From an uncultured Collinsella sp. (GTDB lineage: Bacteria; Actinomycetota; Coriobacteriia; Coriobacteriales; Coriobacteriaceae): 25,588 bases of DNA. The DNA lies in the NCBI GenBank assembly GCA_900541175.1, contig UQIT01000030.1, positions 1-25,588 on the forward strand, in the 5' to 3' direction. Under the pieces are notes generated by a model. The model did not search any database. It saw nothing but the letters and a program-made list of their open reading frames with translations, and was not told the DNA's origin. Within the stretch, counting starts at the first letter, position 1. Each line of letters starts with the position of its first letter. The position numbers and the translations under genes were made by a program. This document shows, one piece after another, positions 1 through 7,281 of the stretch.

Positions 1-311
1 GTTGGCCTTGTGGGGGGGGCTTTGCCGGTACCGGAGTCGCCGAGCCGCAAGACGATGATCCGCTCATTTGGGAAGCCGCCCATATTGTGGTGGAATCGCA
101 GCTTGGCTCCACATCTGGCCTGCAACGTCGTCTGAAGGTTGGCTATGCGCGTGCCGGGCGTATTATGGATATGCTGGAAGAAAAGGGTGTCGTCGGCCCG
201 CCCGACGGTTCCAAGCCGCGCGAGGTCCTGTTGGACGAGGAGGGGCTTGCCGCGCTGGAGTCTGTCGACGCCGAGATGGCACGTGAAGATCGTGAGTTTG
301 GAGGATTCTGA
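1..311 (+). CDS. ftsK: DNA translocase FtsK, C-terminal end (partial, 5' end outside window)
   Basis: The open frame runs from base 3 to the TGA at 309-311. It gives the last ~100 residues of FtsK, the hexameric septal DNA pump that segregates chromosome ends. What remains is the winged-helix gamma domain, which reads oriented DNA motifs (KOPS/SRS) and, in other bacteria, contacts XerD. Landmarks are DDDPLIWEAAHIV, STSGLQRRLKVGYARAGRIMDMLEEKGVVG and the terminal REVLL strand, all matching the family. The motor domain lies upstream of the window. A run of eight G (12-19) sits in the linker just before the gamma domain. The stop codon overlaps the ATG of the next gene (TGATG), so the two are probably translationally coupled. 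Confidence 0.9.
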   Translation, partial: WPCGGGFAGTGVAEPQDDDPLIWEAAHIVVESQLGSTSGLQRRLKVGYARAGRIMDMLEEKGVVGPPDGSKPREVLLDEEGLAALESVDAEMAREDREFGGF

Positions 312-1822
312 TGGCTGCACGCTTTGGTGACATGCTGCTTGAGCAGCGTCGCCGAATGGGCCTTTCCATTCAGCAAGTCGCCAACACCATCAAAATCAGG
401 CCGCAGATCATCGAGTTTTTCGAGACCGGTAACTTTGCTTCGATGCCGCCGCGCGGCTATGCGCAGGGCATGATTTCGAGCTATGCTCGCTTTTTGGGCC
501 TCAATCCGCGCGAGGTCGTCAATGCCTACTTTGACGATCTGATGGCATACGAACGCGAGACGTCGCAGCAGGGCGGTCGTTTTCAGGACGCCGCCGGCTA
601 CGTCAATTCGCGTTCCTCGGTCGATAACGGGCGCTTCCTGATGGTTCAGGGCGGTCGTTCGACCCGCTATGGACAGCGTCCTCAGCAGGCCGGTTATATT
701 ACCGAGACGGGTTCGGGCGAGGAGATTCGCTCACAGCGTGACCGGTTCCGCAGTACGCCGATGCCCGAGGACCGTGCACTTCCCGCTGCCCGAGGCGTGG
801 CGCGTGACCCTCGTGCCGGCTACGGCGACGGCGGCTATTCCGATCGCGGTTACCGTGGTGCCTCTACGGGACGCTCTCGCGGTGGCTATGCGGATGCCGA
901 TACCACGCAGGTGACGCCGCGTCTTCGCTCTCAATCACAGCCGTATGGCCAGCGCTCTTCGGCTCCGCGTTCGGGCCAGCGTGGCTATCAAGGCCGCGGT
1001 GAACTTGCGCCCCGCTCGGGTCAGCGCAGCCTTCAGGGCCAGGGTGGCTATCGCGGCCGTTACGATAGCAATCGTGGTCGTATGCCTCAGGGAGGCGGCC
1101 GCAGCAGTTCCAATCGTGGACGCGGCGGATCACGTACTCCTCAAAACAACGGGCTCGATCCGCGTATCGTCTACGCCGGCATCGGTGCCGTTGCGCTGCT
1201 GTTGATTGTGCTCATCTTGGTGCTTCTGCGCGGCTGCGCATCTTCGGCGCCCGAGACCACGCCCGAGACGCCCACTGCTACCAAGACGACGACCAAGAAG
1301 TCTTCTAAGAAGACCGAAACGGTCGACGAGGACGAAGACACCGATGAGGCGACGAATGAGTCGACTGACTCGGACGCTACCAAGACGACGGTCAAGAAGG
1401 AAGAGAACGAGGTCACGAAGGTCAAAGTCTCCGTTGCCAAGGGAAAGACCGCGTGGATTGAGGTCAAGGTCGACGGCAAGTCGGTCTATGGCGCCCAAGC
1501 GACTGGCCCCTTTGAGCAGGAGTACACGCCCGAGTCCTCGATCGAGATCACCACGTCCAAGCCTTCCGATGTCACCGTTACCAAGAACGGTGAAAAGGTC
1601 CGTTACGATACCAAGACCTCGGGCGTGGCGCGTGTGACGATCACCGTTCCCAAGAAGGAGACGACTGATTCCGAGAATGGTGAAAGTTCTGATGGTACCG
1701 ACACCACCGATGGTGCCGATACCACCGACGTTACCGATGCCCAGTCCACGGATGGCGCCGATACCGCAACTGACGGTCAGACACCCACCGATTCTACCGA
1801 CTATTCGTACGATAGCTACTAA
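311..1822 (+). CDS. RodZ-like membrane protein with HTH_25 domain, RG-rich linker and DUF4115-like domain
   Basis: 503 residues. Residues 1-75 form a Cro-like helix-turn-helix of the HTH_25 type (MGLSIQQVANTIKI, PPRGYAQGMISSYARFLGL), as in RodZ, the cell-shape protein that links MreB to the membrane. Residues ~95-280 are a disordered Arg/Gly/Ser/Gln/Tyr-rich stretch with a 12-residue motif repeated at 219-230 and 234-245 (PRSGQRGYQGRG, PRSGQRSLQGQG). A transmembrane helix spans about 286-308, followed by a Thr/Lys/Glu-rich spacer, a beta-rich DUF4115-like outer domain (~368-450) and an acidic Thr/Asp-rich tail. The order HTH, membrane helix, outer domain fits RodZ, and its place after ftsK and before pgsA matches the Bacillus rodZ homologue. 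The RG-rich linker is much longer than in classical RodZ, so orthology is likely but function is inferred. Confidence 0.8.
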   Translation: MAARFGDMLLEQRRRMGLSIQQVANTIKIRPQIIEFFETGNFASMPPRGYAQGMISSYARFLGLNPREVVNAYFDDLMAYERETSQQGGRFQDAAGYVNSRSSVDNGRFLMVQGGRSTRYGQRPQQAGYITETGSGEEIRSQRDRFRSTPMPEDRALPAARGVARDPRAGYGDGGYSDRGYRGASTGRSRGGYADADTTQVTPRLRSQSQPYGQRSSAPRSGQRGYQGRGELAPRSGQRSLQGQGGYRGRYDSNRGRMPQGGGRSSSNRGRGGSRTPQNNGLDPRIVYAGIGAVALLLIVLILVLLRGCASSAPETTPETPTATKTTTKKSSKKTETVDEDEDTDEATNESTDSDATKTTVKKEENEVTKVKVSVAKGKTAWIEVKVDGKSVYGAQATGPFEQEYTPESSIEITTSKPSDVTVTKNGEKVRYDTKTSGVARVTITVPKKETTDSENGESSDGTDTTDGADTTDVTDAQSTDGADTATDGQTPTDSTDYSYDSY

Positions 1823-1848
1823 GCCGCTCGTACGCGAAAGGAAACATC

Positions 1849-2346
1849 ATGGCTAAAGATTCCAGCTTCGACGTCGTGTCCGAGGTCAACATGCAAGAGG
1901 TCGACAACGCCTTCCAGCAGACCACGCGCGAGATTTCCCAGCGCTATGACCTTAAGGATTCCGGCGCCACGATCGAGCTTTCGAAGGGCGACAAGCTCTT
2001 TACGATCAGCGCCCCGGCTGACTTTGTCTCTAAGCAGATTATCGACGTGCTGAGCTCCAAGCTCATCAAGCGCGGCATCGACCTCAAGGCTGTCTCGTGG
2101 GATGCTCCGCAGGCGGCGTCGGGCGGCACCGTGCGCGTGCTCGGCCATATCGTCGAGGGCATCGACCAGGCGACCGCCAAGAAGATCAACAAGGACATCA
2201 AGGACCAAAAACTCAAGGTCAAGGTGACCATCGAGGCCGACAAGCTGCGTGTTTCCTCTGCTTCGAAGGACGCGTTGCAGACCGTGATCCAGTTTCTGCG
2301 CGACCAGGACTACGGCCAGCCGCTGCAGTTCACCAACTACCGCTAA
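1849..2346 (+). CDS. yajQ: YajQ family nucleotide-binding protein
   Basis: 165 residues, full family length, with the YajQ signature throughout: SSFDVVSEVNMQEVDNAF at the N-terminus, an IELSKGDKLFTI strand, and the C-terminal LRVSSASKDALQTVIQFLR followed by DYGQPLQFTNYR. YajQ proteins have two ferredoxin-like domains. Some members bind cyclic di-GMP and others bind nucleic acids or nucleotides; which applies here cannot be read from sequence. The ATG is preceded by AAAGGAAAC at good spacing. It lies 26 nt after the RodZ-like gene and 27 nt before rimO, within one apparent operon. A long antisense open frame covers it and is considered a shadow. Confidence 0.9.
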   Translation: MAKDSSFDVVSEVNMQEVDNAFQQTTREISQRYDLKDSGATIELSKGDKLFTISAPADFVSKQIIDVLSSKLIKRGIDLKAVSWDAPQAASGGTVRVLGHIVEGIDQATAKKINKDIKDQKLKVKVTIEADKLRVSSASKDALQTVIQFLRDQDYGQPLQFTNYR

Positions 2347-2373
2347 TATCATTCGAAAGGACCGCTCTCCAAC

Positions 2374-3723
2374 ATGGATACACCGTTGGGCTCCGTGCTC
2401 TACATCACCCTCGGGTGCGCTAAGAACGAGGTTGACACCGACCGCATGCGTTCTCTTTTGACCGCTGCAGGCTACGAAGAGGCATTCGACCCGCAGGATG
2501 CCGATATCGCCATCGTCAATACATGCTCGTTCCTTGCCTCCGCAACGTCCGAGAGCATCGAGACCACGCTCGAGCTCGCCAACGAGGTTCAGGACGGCGT
2601 TCGTTCTTGCCCCATCGTCATGTGCGGCTGTGTGCCGTCGCGCTATGGCGACGACCTGCCTGACGAGCTGCCCGAGGTCGCTGCCTTTGTGAAGGCCGAC
2701 GAGGAGGACGGCATCGTGGCGGTCATCGATGGCGTACTGGGTGTCGAGCGTGAGATCGCAGCCTATATTCCGCAGGTCAAGCGCACTGTCGAGGGCGCTG
2801 TCGCCTACGTCAAGATCTCCGATGGCTGCAATCGTTTTTGCAGCTTCTGCATGATCCCCTACATTCGCGGTCGCTATCATTCGCGCAATGCTGAGAGCAT
2901 TATCTCCGAGGTGCGCGACCTAGTTGCCGGCGGTGTGCGCGAGATTGTTCTGATCGGTCAGGACACGGGTATCTGGGGTACCGACTTTGCCGACGAGGAC
3001 CTCGCCGAGGGCGCGCCGCGCAATCTGGCGCAGCTGCTGCAGGCCGTTGCTGAGGCGGTGCGTCCTCATAACGTGTGGGTCCGTGTACTCTACCTGCAGC
3101 CCGAGGGCATGACCGATGAGCTTATTGAGACCATTCGCGATACGCCCGAGGTGCTGCCCTATATCGATATCCCCGTGCAGCACTGCGACGCGCGCATCCT
3201 CAAGGCCATGCGTCGCTCTGGTTCGCGCCAGGAGCTGGAGGATCTGTTCCGCGACCTTCGCGAGCGCATCCCCGGTATCGTGATTCGCTCCACGGCCATG
3301 GTCGGCTTCCCGACCGAGACCGACGACGAGTTCCGTGACCTCATCGACTTTATGGACACCGTCGGCTTCGACTACACGAGTGTCTTTGCCTACTCGCGTG
3401 AGGAGGGCAGCCTGGCCGCTAAGATGGAGGGTCAGGTCGACGAAGAGGTCAAGCTCGAGCGCGCCCAGGAGGCCATGGACCTGGCCGAGTCGCTCGGTTT
3501 TGCCGCCACCGCCGCACATGTGGGCGAGCGCGCCCAGGTGATCGTCGACGGTATCGAAGAAACCGAGGACGGCGCCGAGCTGATCGGCCATGCCTGGTTC
3601 CAGGCGCCCGATTCCGATGGCGCGGTGCATCTGGACGCCGGCGAGGCGTCCGTGGGTGATATTCTGACTGTCGAGTTTACCGATAGCTTCTGCTATGAGC
3701 TTATCGGCCATGTTGTGGAGTAG
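2374..3723 (+). CDS. rimO: Ribosomal protein uS12 (S12) aspartate methylthiotransferase RimO
   Basis: 449 residues. Radical-SAM methylthiotransferase that adds a methylthio group to the conserved aspartate of ribosomal protein S12. The N-terminal UPF0004 domain carries cluster cysteines in TLGCAKNEVD (C15), VNTCSF and MCGCVP. The radical-SAM CxxxCxxC motif is C152-C156-C159 in SDGCNRFCSFCMIPYIRGRY, and a C-terminal TRAM domain covers about the last 65 residues. RimO rather than MiaB is chosen because of TLGCAKNEVD, SDGCNRFC and VRVLYLQPE; the MiaB homologue is at 10361-11737. An AAAGGA sits upstream of the ATG. The TAG stop at 3721-3723 overlaps the GGAG ribosome site of pgsA. Confidence 0.93.
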   Translation: MDTPLGSVLYITLGCAKNEVDTDRMRSLLTAAGYEEAFDPQDADIAIVNTCSFLASATSESIETTLELANEVQDGVRSCPIVMCGCVPSRYGDDLPDELPEVAAFVKADEEDGIVAVIDGVLGVEREIAAYIPQVKRTVEGAVAYVKISDGCNRFCSFCMIPYIRGRYHSRNAESIISEVRDLVAGGVREIVLIGQDTGIWGTDFADEDLAEGAPRNLAQLLQAVAEAVRPHNVWVRVLYLQPEGMTDELIETIRDTPEVLPYIDIPVQHCDARILKAMRRSGSRQELEDLFRDLRERIPGIVIRSTAMVGFPTETDDEFRDLIDFMDTVGFDYTSVFAYSREEGSLAAKMEGQVDEEVKLERAQEAMDLAESLGFAATAAHVGERAQVIVDGIEETEDGAELIGHAWFQAPDSDGAVHLDAGEASVGDILTVEFTDSFCYELIGHVVE

Positions 3724-3732
3724 GAGAGCATC

Positions 3733-4371
3733 GTGGCAAACGAGAGCAATAAGGAACTGACGAGTGTTTGGACGCCCGCCAACATCGTGACGTGCGTTCG
3801 CATCGTCTTTATCCCGGTGTTCATGATCGTGTCGGCGCTTTCTCACACGAGTGTTGCCGGTACGGATTGGAGCACCTTCGACGGCCCGCTCGCCGCCGCT
3901 GCCTTCATTCTGTATGTGATCCTGTCGTGCACCGATAAGGTCGACGGTTATCTGGCGCGTTCGCGCAACGAGATCACCGACTTCGGTAAATTCTTGGACC
4001 CCATCGCCGATAAGCTGCTCGTGTTCTCGGCCCTGCTGCTGTTCTTGGATTTTGGCGCGGTGACCGTGTGGTCCGTGTTCATTATCCTGTTCCGTGAGCT
4101 TCTGGTGAGCGCCCTTCGCATGGTCGCGAGTGCGGCCGGTGTGGTCGTTGCGGCCGATAAGCTCGGCAAGTACAAGACGGCGACCACGATGGTTTCCATC
4201 TGCGGCTATCTGTGCGTTTTTGCTATGGCCGGCTTGCACCTTGGCCCGGTGGCGCTGACGCTCGGCATCTACTCGGTGTCGCGCTTCCTGTATGCCGTTG
4301 CCGTTGTCTTGACCGTTATCTCGGGCGCCCAGTACTTCTGGAACTGCCGCAAGATCGTCTTTTCGGTCTAG
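3733..4371 (+). CDS. pgsA: CDP-diacylglycerol-glycerol-3-phosphate 3-phosphatidyltransferase (PgsA)
   Basis: 212-residue integral membrane enzyme of the CDP-alcohol phosphatidyltransferase family, the committed step to phosphatidylglycerol. The complete catalytic signature D-x2-D-G-x2-A-R-x8-G-x3-D-x3-D is present: D68, D71-G72, A75-R76, G85, D89, D93. Several hydrophobic helices flank it. The start is GTG at 3733, with AGGAG from the rimO stop region about 6 nt upstream. Its place between RodZ-like/rimO and cinA/recA matches the pgsA of the Bacillus backbone, so this is the better PgsA candidate of the two family members in the window. Substrate (glycerol phosphate versus inositol phosphate) is inferred from context. 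Confidence 0.9.
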   Translation: MANESNKELTSVWTPANIVTCVRIVFIPVFMIVSALSHTSVAGTDWSTFDGPLAAAAFILYVILSCTDKVDGYLARSRNEITDFGKFLDPIADKLLVFSALLLFLDFGAVTVWSVFIILFRELLVSALRMVASAAGVVVAADKLGKYKTATTMVSICGYLCVFAMAGLHLGPVALTLGIYSVSRFLYAVAVVLTVISGAQYFWNCRKIVFSV

Positions 4372-4377
4372 GTCCTG

Positions 4378-4914
4378 GTGGGTATGACGGACTCTTTTGA
4401 GCAGATTTCCGCACATAACGAGGAGCTGGCGCGCGATATCGTCGAGCGCGCGAGCGCTCGGGGTGTGACGGTTTCGACGGCTGAGTCGCTGACGGCGGGT
4501 ATGATCGCCTCGACGATTGCGGATATCCCGGGCGCCTCGGCGGTGCTGCGTGGCGGTGCGGTGACCTACTGCGATGAGATTAAGCATCGCGTGCTGGGTG
4601 TTGAGCAGGAGACGCTCGACCGCTACACCGCGGTGTCGCATCAAACTGCGCGCGAGATGGCGTCGGGTTCGCTGGAGCTGTACCAGAGCGATATTGCAGT
4701 GAGCGCAACGGGTTATGCCGGCCCCGGCGGTGGTACTGAGGACGATCCTGCTGGCACTTTCTATATTGGCTGGGGACATCGTTCCGCCGATGGGGGAGTG
4801 CCGGTCGTGGACTCTGTGCGCTGCCACTATGAGGGCGACCGTTCGTGTGTTCGTGCCCATGCGGTCACGGAGGCATTGGGTCGCATTGTCTGCGTGCTCG
4901 ATTCTATGGAATAG
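4378..4914 (+). CDS. CinA C-terminal domain protein, nicotinamide-nucleotide amidohydrolase (PncC type)
   Basis: About 178 residues consisting only of the CinA C-terminal domain, which in PncC deamidates nicotinamide mononucleotide to recycle NAD breakdown products. Signature segments are VTVSTAESLTAGMIAS, GGAVTYCDEIKHRVLGV, AVSHQTAREMA and SATGYAGPGGGTEDDPAGTFYIGW. The N-terminal MoaB-like domain of full-length CinA is absent, and the gene starts only 6 nt after pgsA, so this is a genuine short form. The start may be GTG 4378 or ATG 4384; neither has a strong ribosome site, suggesting coupling to pgsA. The pgsA-cinA-recA order is widely conserved in Gram-positives. It ends the first operon. 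Confidence 0.9.
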   Translation: MGMTDSFEQISAHNEELARDIVERASARGVTVSTAESLTAGMIASTIADIPGASAVLRGGAVTYCDEIKHRVLGVEQETLDRYTAVSHQTAREMASGSLELYQSDIAVSATGYAGPGGGTEDDPAGTFYIGWGHRSADGGVPVVDSVRCHYEGDRSCVRAHAVTEALGRIVCVLDSME

Positions 4915-4921
4915 ACGTGTT

Positions 4922-4945
4922 TTAAGGGGCCTCCGGGCCCCTTAA
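4922..4945 (+). terminator. Intrinsic terminator after the ftsK-to-cinA operon
   Basis: A perfect 10-bp stem, TTAAGGGGCC / GGCCCCTTAA, with a 4-nt TCCG loop lies 8 nt after the amidase stop codon. The T tail is short (TTAATTG), so strength is uncertain, but position and stem fit a rho-independent terminator separating this operon from recA. Confidence 0.8.
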
Positions 4946-5042
4946 TTGTGGAGATGGGGACCTCAGAAGAATTTAGCGTTTGTGCTGTTCATAGGTGTAT
5001 TTTTGCCTGCCTTGTTCTTATTTGGCCCTTTATGGTCAAGAT

Positions 5043-5086
5043 TTTGGTCAGTGTTTGGTCGGCGTTTGGTTGGGTTTTGGAAAGGT
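5043..5086 (+). repeat. Four tandem 11-bp TTTGG-repeats upstream of recA
   Basis: The motif TTTGG recurs at 5043, 5054, 5065 and 5076, exactly 11 bp apart (TTTGGTCAGTG, TTTGGTCGGCG, TTTGGTTGGGT, TTTGGAAAGGT). The block ends 26 bp before the recA -35 box. The 11-bp period is close to one helical turn, so the T tracts fall on one face of DNA. Role unknown; bend or protein-binding array are possibilities. Confidence 0.7.
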
Positions 5087-5112
5087 CGGCTGCATATGAT
5101 TTATCTGAACGG

Positions 5113-5141
5113 TTGACCACGAACAGCCGTTCGTTTATTAT
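5113..5141 (+). promoter_or_regulatory. recA promoter (sigma-70 type)
   Basis: -35 TTGACC at 5113-5118, a 17-bp spacer, and -10 TATTAT at 5136-5141. The LexA box at 5120-5133 fills most of the spacer, so bound LexA would block RNA polymerase. The expected start site is about 25 nt before the recA ATG. Confidence 0.85.
5120..5133 (+). promoter_or_regulatory. LexA operator (SOS box) of recA
   Basis: CGAAC-AGCC-GTTCG is a perfect match to the Gram-positive/actinobacterial SOS consensus CGAAC-N4-GTTCG. It lies between the -35 and -10 of the recA promoter, and a LexA gene is present in this window at 14653-15297. Confidence 0.9.
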
Positions 5142-5171
5142 CGATGCAGGTTGTTAAGAGGAGGGCTATTC

Positions 5172-6320
5172 ATGGCCAAGAATTCAGGTCCCGTACGTAC
5201 CGTTCATGCTCGCACGACGGGTAAAGAGCGCGATGAGATGATCGCCACCACCAAGGCTGAGATCGAGAAGAAATTCGGCCAGGGTTCCATCATGAGGTAC
5301 GGCGACGGTGGCCCCGAGCTCGAGGTCGAGGCCATCCCTACGGGCGCTCTGGCACTCGATGCCGCTCTGGGTATCGGCGGTGTGCCGCGCGGCCGAATCG
5401 TCGAGATCTACGGTCCCGAGTCCTCCGGTAAGACGACGCTTTCGCTCGAGATCTTGGCCGAGGCCCAGGCAATGGGTGGCGTTGTGGCATTTATCGATGC
5501 CGAGCACGCGCTCGATCCCACGTATGCCGCGCGCATCGGCGTGGATATCGACGAGGTGCTCATTTCCCAGCCCGATACGGGTGAACAGGCGCTCGAAATC
5601 GTTGACATGCTTGTGCGTTCTGGTGCCATCGATGCCATCGTCGTCGACTCTGTCGCCGCGCTGACCCCGCGTGCCGAGATCGAGGGAGAAATCGGCGACA
5701 CTACGGTCGGTCTTCAGGCTCGCCTGATGAGCCAGGCGCTCCGCAAGCTCGCCGGCTCGCTGTCCAAGTCCAACACGACGTGCATCTTCATTAACCAGCT
5801 GCGTGAGAAGATCGGCGTCATGTTCGGCAACCCCGAGACTACGACGGGCGGCCGCGCCCTTAAGTTCTTCTCTTCGGTGCGTATCGACATTCGCCGTATC
5901 GACAGCATTAAGCTTAAGGACGAGGTTATCGGTAACCGCGTGCGCGCCAAGGTCGTTAAGAACAAGGTGGCAGCTCCGTTCCGTTCTGCTGAGTTCGACA
6001 TCATGTACGGCACGGGCATCTCTAAGGAGGGCTCGATTCTGGACATGGCTGTCGAGTGCGGCATCTGCAAGAAGATGGGCTCCTGGTTTGCCTATGGCGA
6101 GGACAAGCTCGGCAACGGTCGCGAGGCCGCCAAGGCGTTCCTGCGCGAACACCCCGATTGCGCCGACGAGATTGAGCATAAGGTCCGCCTCGCCTGCGGG
6201 CTTGAGTTTGATGACGATGCTCCGTCCGAGGTCGAACTGACCGATCAGCCTGCGCCTGAGGAGTTTGACGAGCTTTACGCCATCGATGGTTCCGCCATGC
6301 TCGATGATGACGACGAGTAG
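5172..6320 (+). CDS. recA: Recombinase RecA
   Basis: 382 residues. The strand-exchange ATPase of homologous repair and co-protease that triggers LexA self-cleavage. Visible are the Walker A GPESSGKTT (~81-89), VAFIDAEHALD, the Walker B strand IVVDSVAAL, loop L1 GEIGDTTVGLQARLMSQALRK, loop L2 FINQLREKIGVMFGNPETTTGGRALKF, and the acidic C-terminal tail ending DDDDE that tunes DNA access. Start at ATG 5172 (MAKNSG) is chosen because AGAGGAGGG precedes it; an in-frame TTG at 5151 would place that ribosome site inside the gene. It is driven by a LexA-controlled promoter and followed 11 nt later by recX. Confidence 0.97.
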   Translation: MAKNSGPVRTVHARTTGKERDEMIATTKAEIEKKFGQGSIMRYGDGGPELEVEAIPTGALALDAALGIGGVPRGRIVEIYGPESSGKTTLSLEILAEAQAMGGVVAFIDAEHALDPTYAARIGVDIDEVLISQPDTGEQALEIVDMLVRSGAIDAIVVDSVAALTPRAEIEGEIGDTTVGLQARLMSQALRKLAGSLSKSNTTCIFINQLREKIGVMFGNPETTTGGRALKFFSSVRIDIRRIDSIKLKDEVIGNRVRAKVVKNKVAAPFRSAEFDIMYGTGISKEGSILDMAVECGICKKMGSWFAYGEDKLGNGREAAKAFLREHPDCADEIEHKVRLACGLEFDDDAPSEVELTDQPAPEEFDELYAIDGSAMLDDDDE

Positions 6321-6331
6321 CGGTTACGCTC

Positions 6332-7024
6332 ATGTCGTATACGGTGACCGAGGCCACGGTCGTCTTTCCCGATAAGAAGGCGGCCTCCTCGTTCTCGAGC
6401 GGGTATGCGTTCAAAAAGCCTTGTGCACATATCGATTGTGAGCTTGAGGGCGGTTTTGAGCGGTCCATTTGGATTCCCGTGCGGGTCGCGCGTCTGTATG
6501 TTGAAAACCGCCCCGATCTTCCCTGTGATTGGGATAACTTTTGTGAGGCGGTGCAGCTCATCGAGCGTAAATGTGCTCTCACCATGGTGACCGAGATGTT
6601 GTCGCGCCGCGACCATGCGACGGGTGAGGTCCGTGACAAGTTGGCTCGCTACGGCTTTCGCCAGCCCGCGATCGATTTCGCCGTCGAGCGCGCTACCGAG
6701 TATCGCTTTTTAGACGAGAACCGCTTTTGCTCGTACTTTATCGAGGAACGCAAGCGGCGTGGTTGGGGACAGCGTAAAATCGAGACCGAGCTCAAGCGCC
6801 GTCATGTCGTGCTCGATGACATTCCCGGTTATCCCGGGGATTATTTTGCCGTCGAAGACGATTTGGCGCGTGCGTCAGCCCTGCTAGCCAAGCGGCGTGT
6901 TCCAGAGACGCGCGGATTCGAAAAACTGGTTCGGTTTTTGATGGGCAAGGGCTTCTCGTATCACATCGCCGCCGATGCCGTTAAGTTACGTCTCGATGCC
7001 GAATGCGAGGAATGTGCGCTTTAG
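6332..7024 (+). CDS. recX: Regulatory protein RecX
   Basis: 230 residues. RecX binds RecA filaments and limits their ATPase and strand exchange. The helical repeat core begins near residue 82 (MVTEMLSRRDHATGEVRDKLARYGFRQPAIDFAVERATEYRFLDENRFC) and continues with ERKRRGWGQRKIETELKRR; a final repeat is FLMGKGFSYHIAADAVK. About 80 N-terminal residues precede the core and resemble nothing I recognise, which makes it longer than the E. coli protein but within the range of Gram-positive RecX. It starts 11 nt after recA without a clear ribosome site, so probably same transcript and the same SOS control. Confidence 0.88.
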   Translation: MSYTVTEATVVFPDKKAASSFSSGYAFKKPCAHIDCELEGGFERSIWIPVRVARLYVENRPDLPCDWDNFCEAVQLIERKCALTMVTEMLSRRDHATGEVRDKLARYGFRQPAIDFAVERATEYRFLDENRFCSYFIEERKRRGWGQRKIETELKRRHVVLDDIPGYPGDYFAVEDDLARASALLAKRRVPETRGFEKLVRFLMGKGFSYHIAADAVKLRLDAECEECAL

Positions 7025-7038
7025 GCGTATGCGTTTTG

Positions 7039-7081
7039 TGGCCCCGCCGTTCACCGCGTTTTAGCCGCCGTACTGGGGCCA
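7039..7081 (+). terminator. Probable terminator after recX
   Basis: TGGCCCC (7039-7045) can pair with GGGGCCA (7075-7081), followed by TTTATTTG. The 29-nt loop is long for an intrinsic terminator, so confidence is moderate. It sits between recX and the rny promoter. Confidence 0.5.
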
Positions 7082-7086
7082 TTTAT

Positions 7087-7115
7087 TTGACAGTTGTTGT
7101 GGTTCAACGTACGAT
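7087..7115 (+). promoter_or_regulatory. rny promoter (sigma-70 type)
   Basis: A consensus TTGACA (7087-7092) is followed after 17 bp by TACGAT (7110-7115). This predicts a transcript start near 7122 and a leader of about 160 nt before the rny ATG. No LexA-type box is seen here. Confidence 0.75.
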
Positions 7116-7144
7116 AAACACTGTCATTTGCTTTGTGATATGTG

Positions 7145-7246
7145 CTCATCTGTGATGAGTTTGTTTATATGTTTATCTGTATCCGACCCGCATAAGCTGC
7201 GCTCATATTACTCAAATGTCGCGAGCCGTTCATAAGGACGGTTCGC
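7145..7246 (+). other. rny 5' leader with two hairpins
   Basis: The untranslated leader holds a compact hairpin CTCATC-TGT-GATGAG (7145-7159) followed by TTTGTTTATAT. A second hairpin has a 9-bp stem, GCGAGCCGT (7221-7229) with ACGGTTCGC (7238-7246, one G-U pair), followed by TTTGTTGTG. Both have T-rich 3' flanks and could act as attenuators or RNA-cleavage sites. No known riboswitch is recognised. Confidence 0.5.
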
Positions 7247-7281
7247 TTTGTTGTGTAACGAATCCATAAAAAGGAGTGAGC

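Noticed and set aside
1819..2880. 353-codon minus-strand open frame
   Set aside because: Antisense to yajQ and the start of rimO; no recognisable domain and no start signal.
2920..4860. 646-codon minus-strand open frame
   Set aside because: It lies opposite rimO, pgsA and the CinA-C gene, which have clear family motifs. The translation is His/Arg/Gly-rich with no domain, typical of an antisense shadow in high-GC DNA.
5184..6179. 331-codon minus-strand open frame
   Set aside because: Antisense to recA, whose full motif set is on the plus strand.
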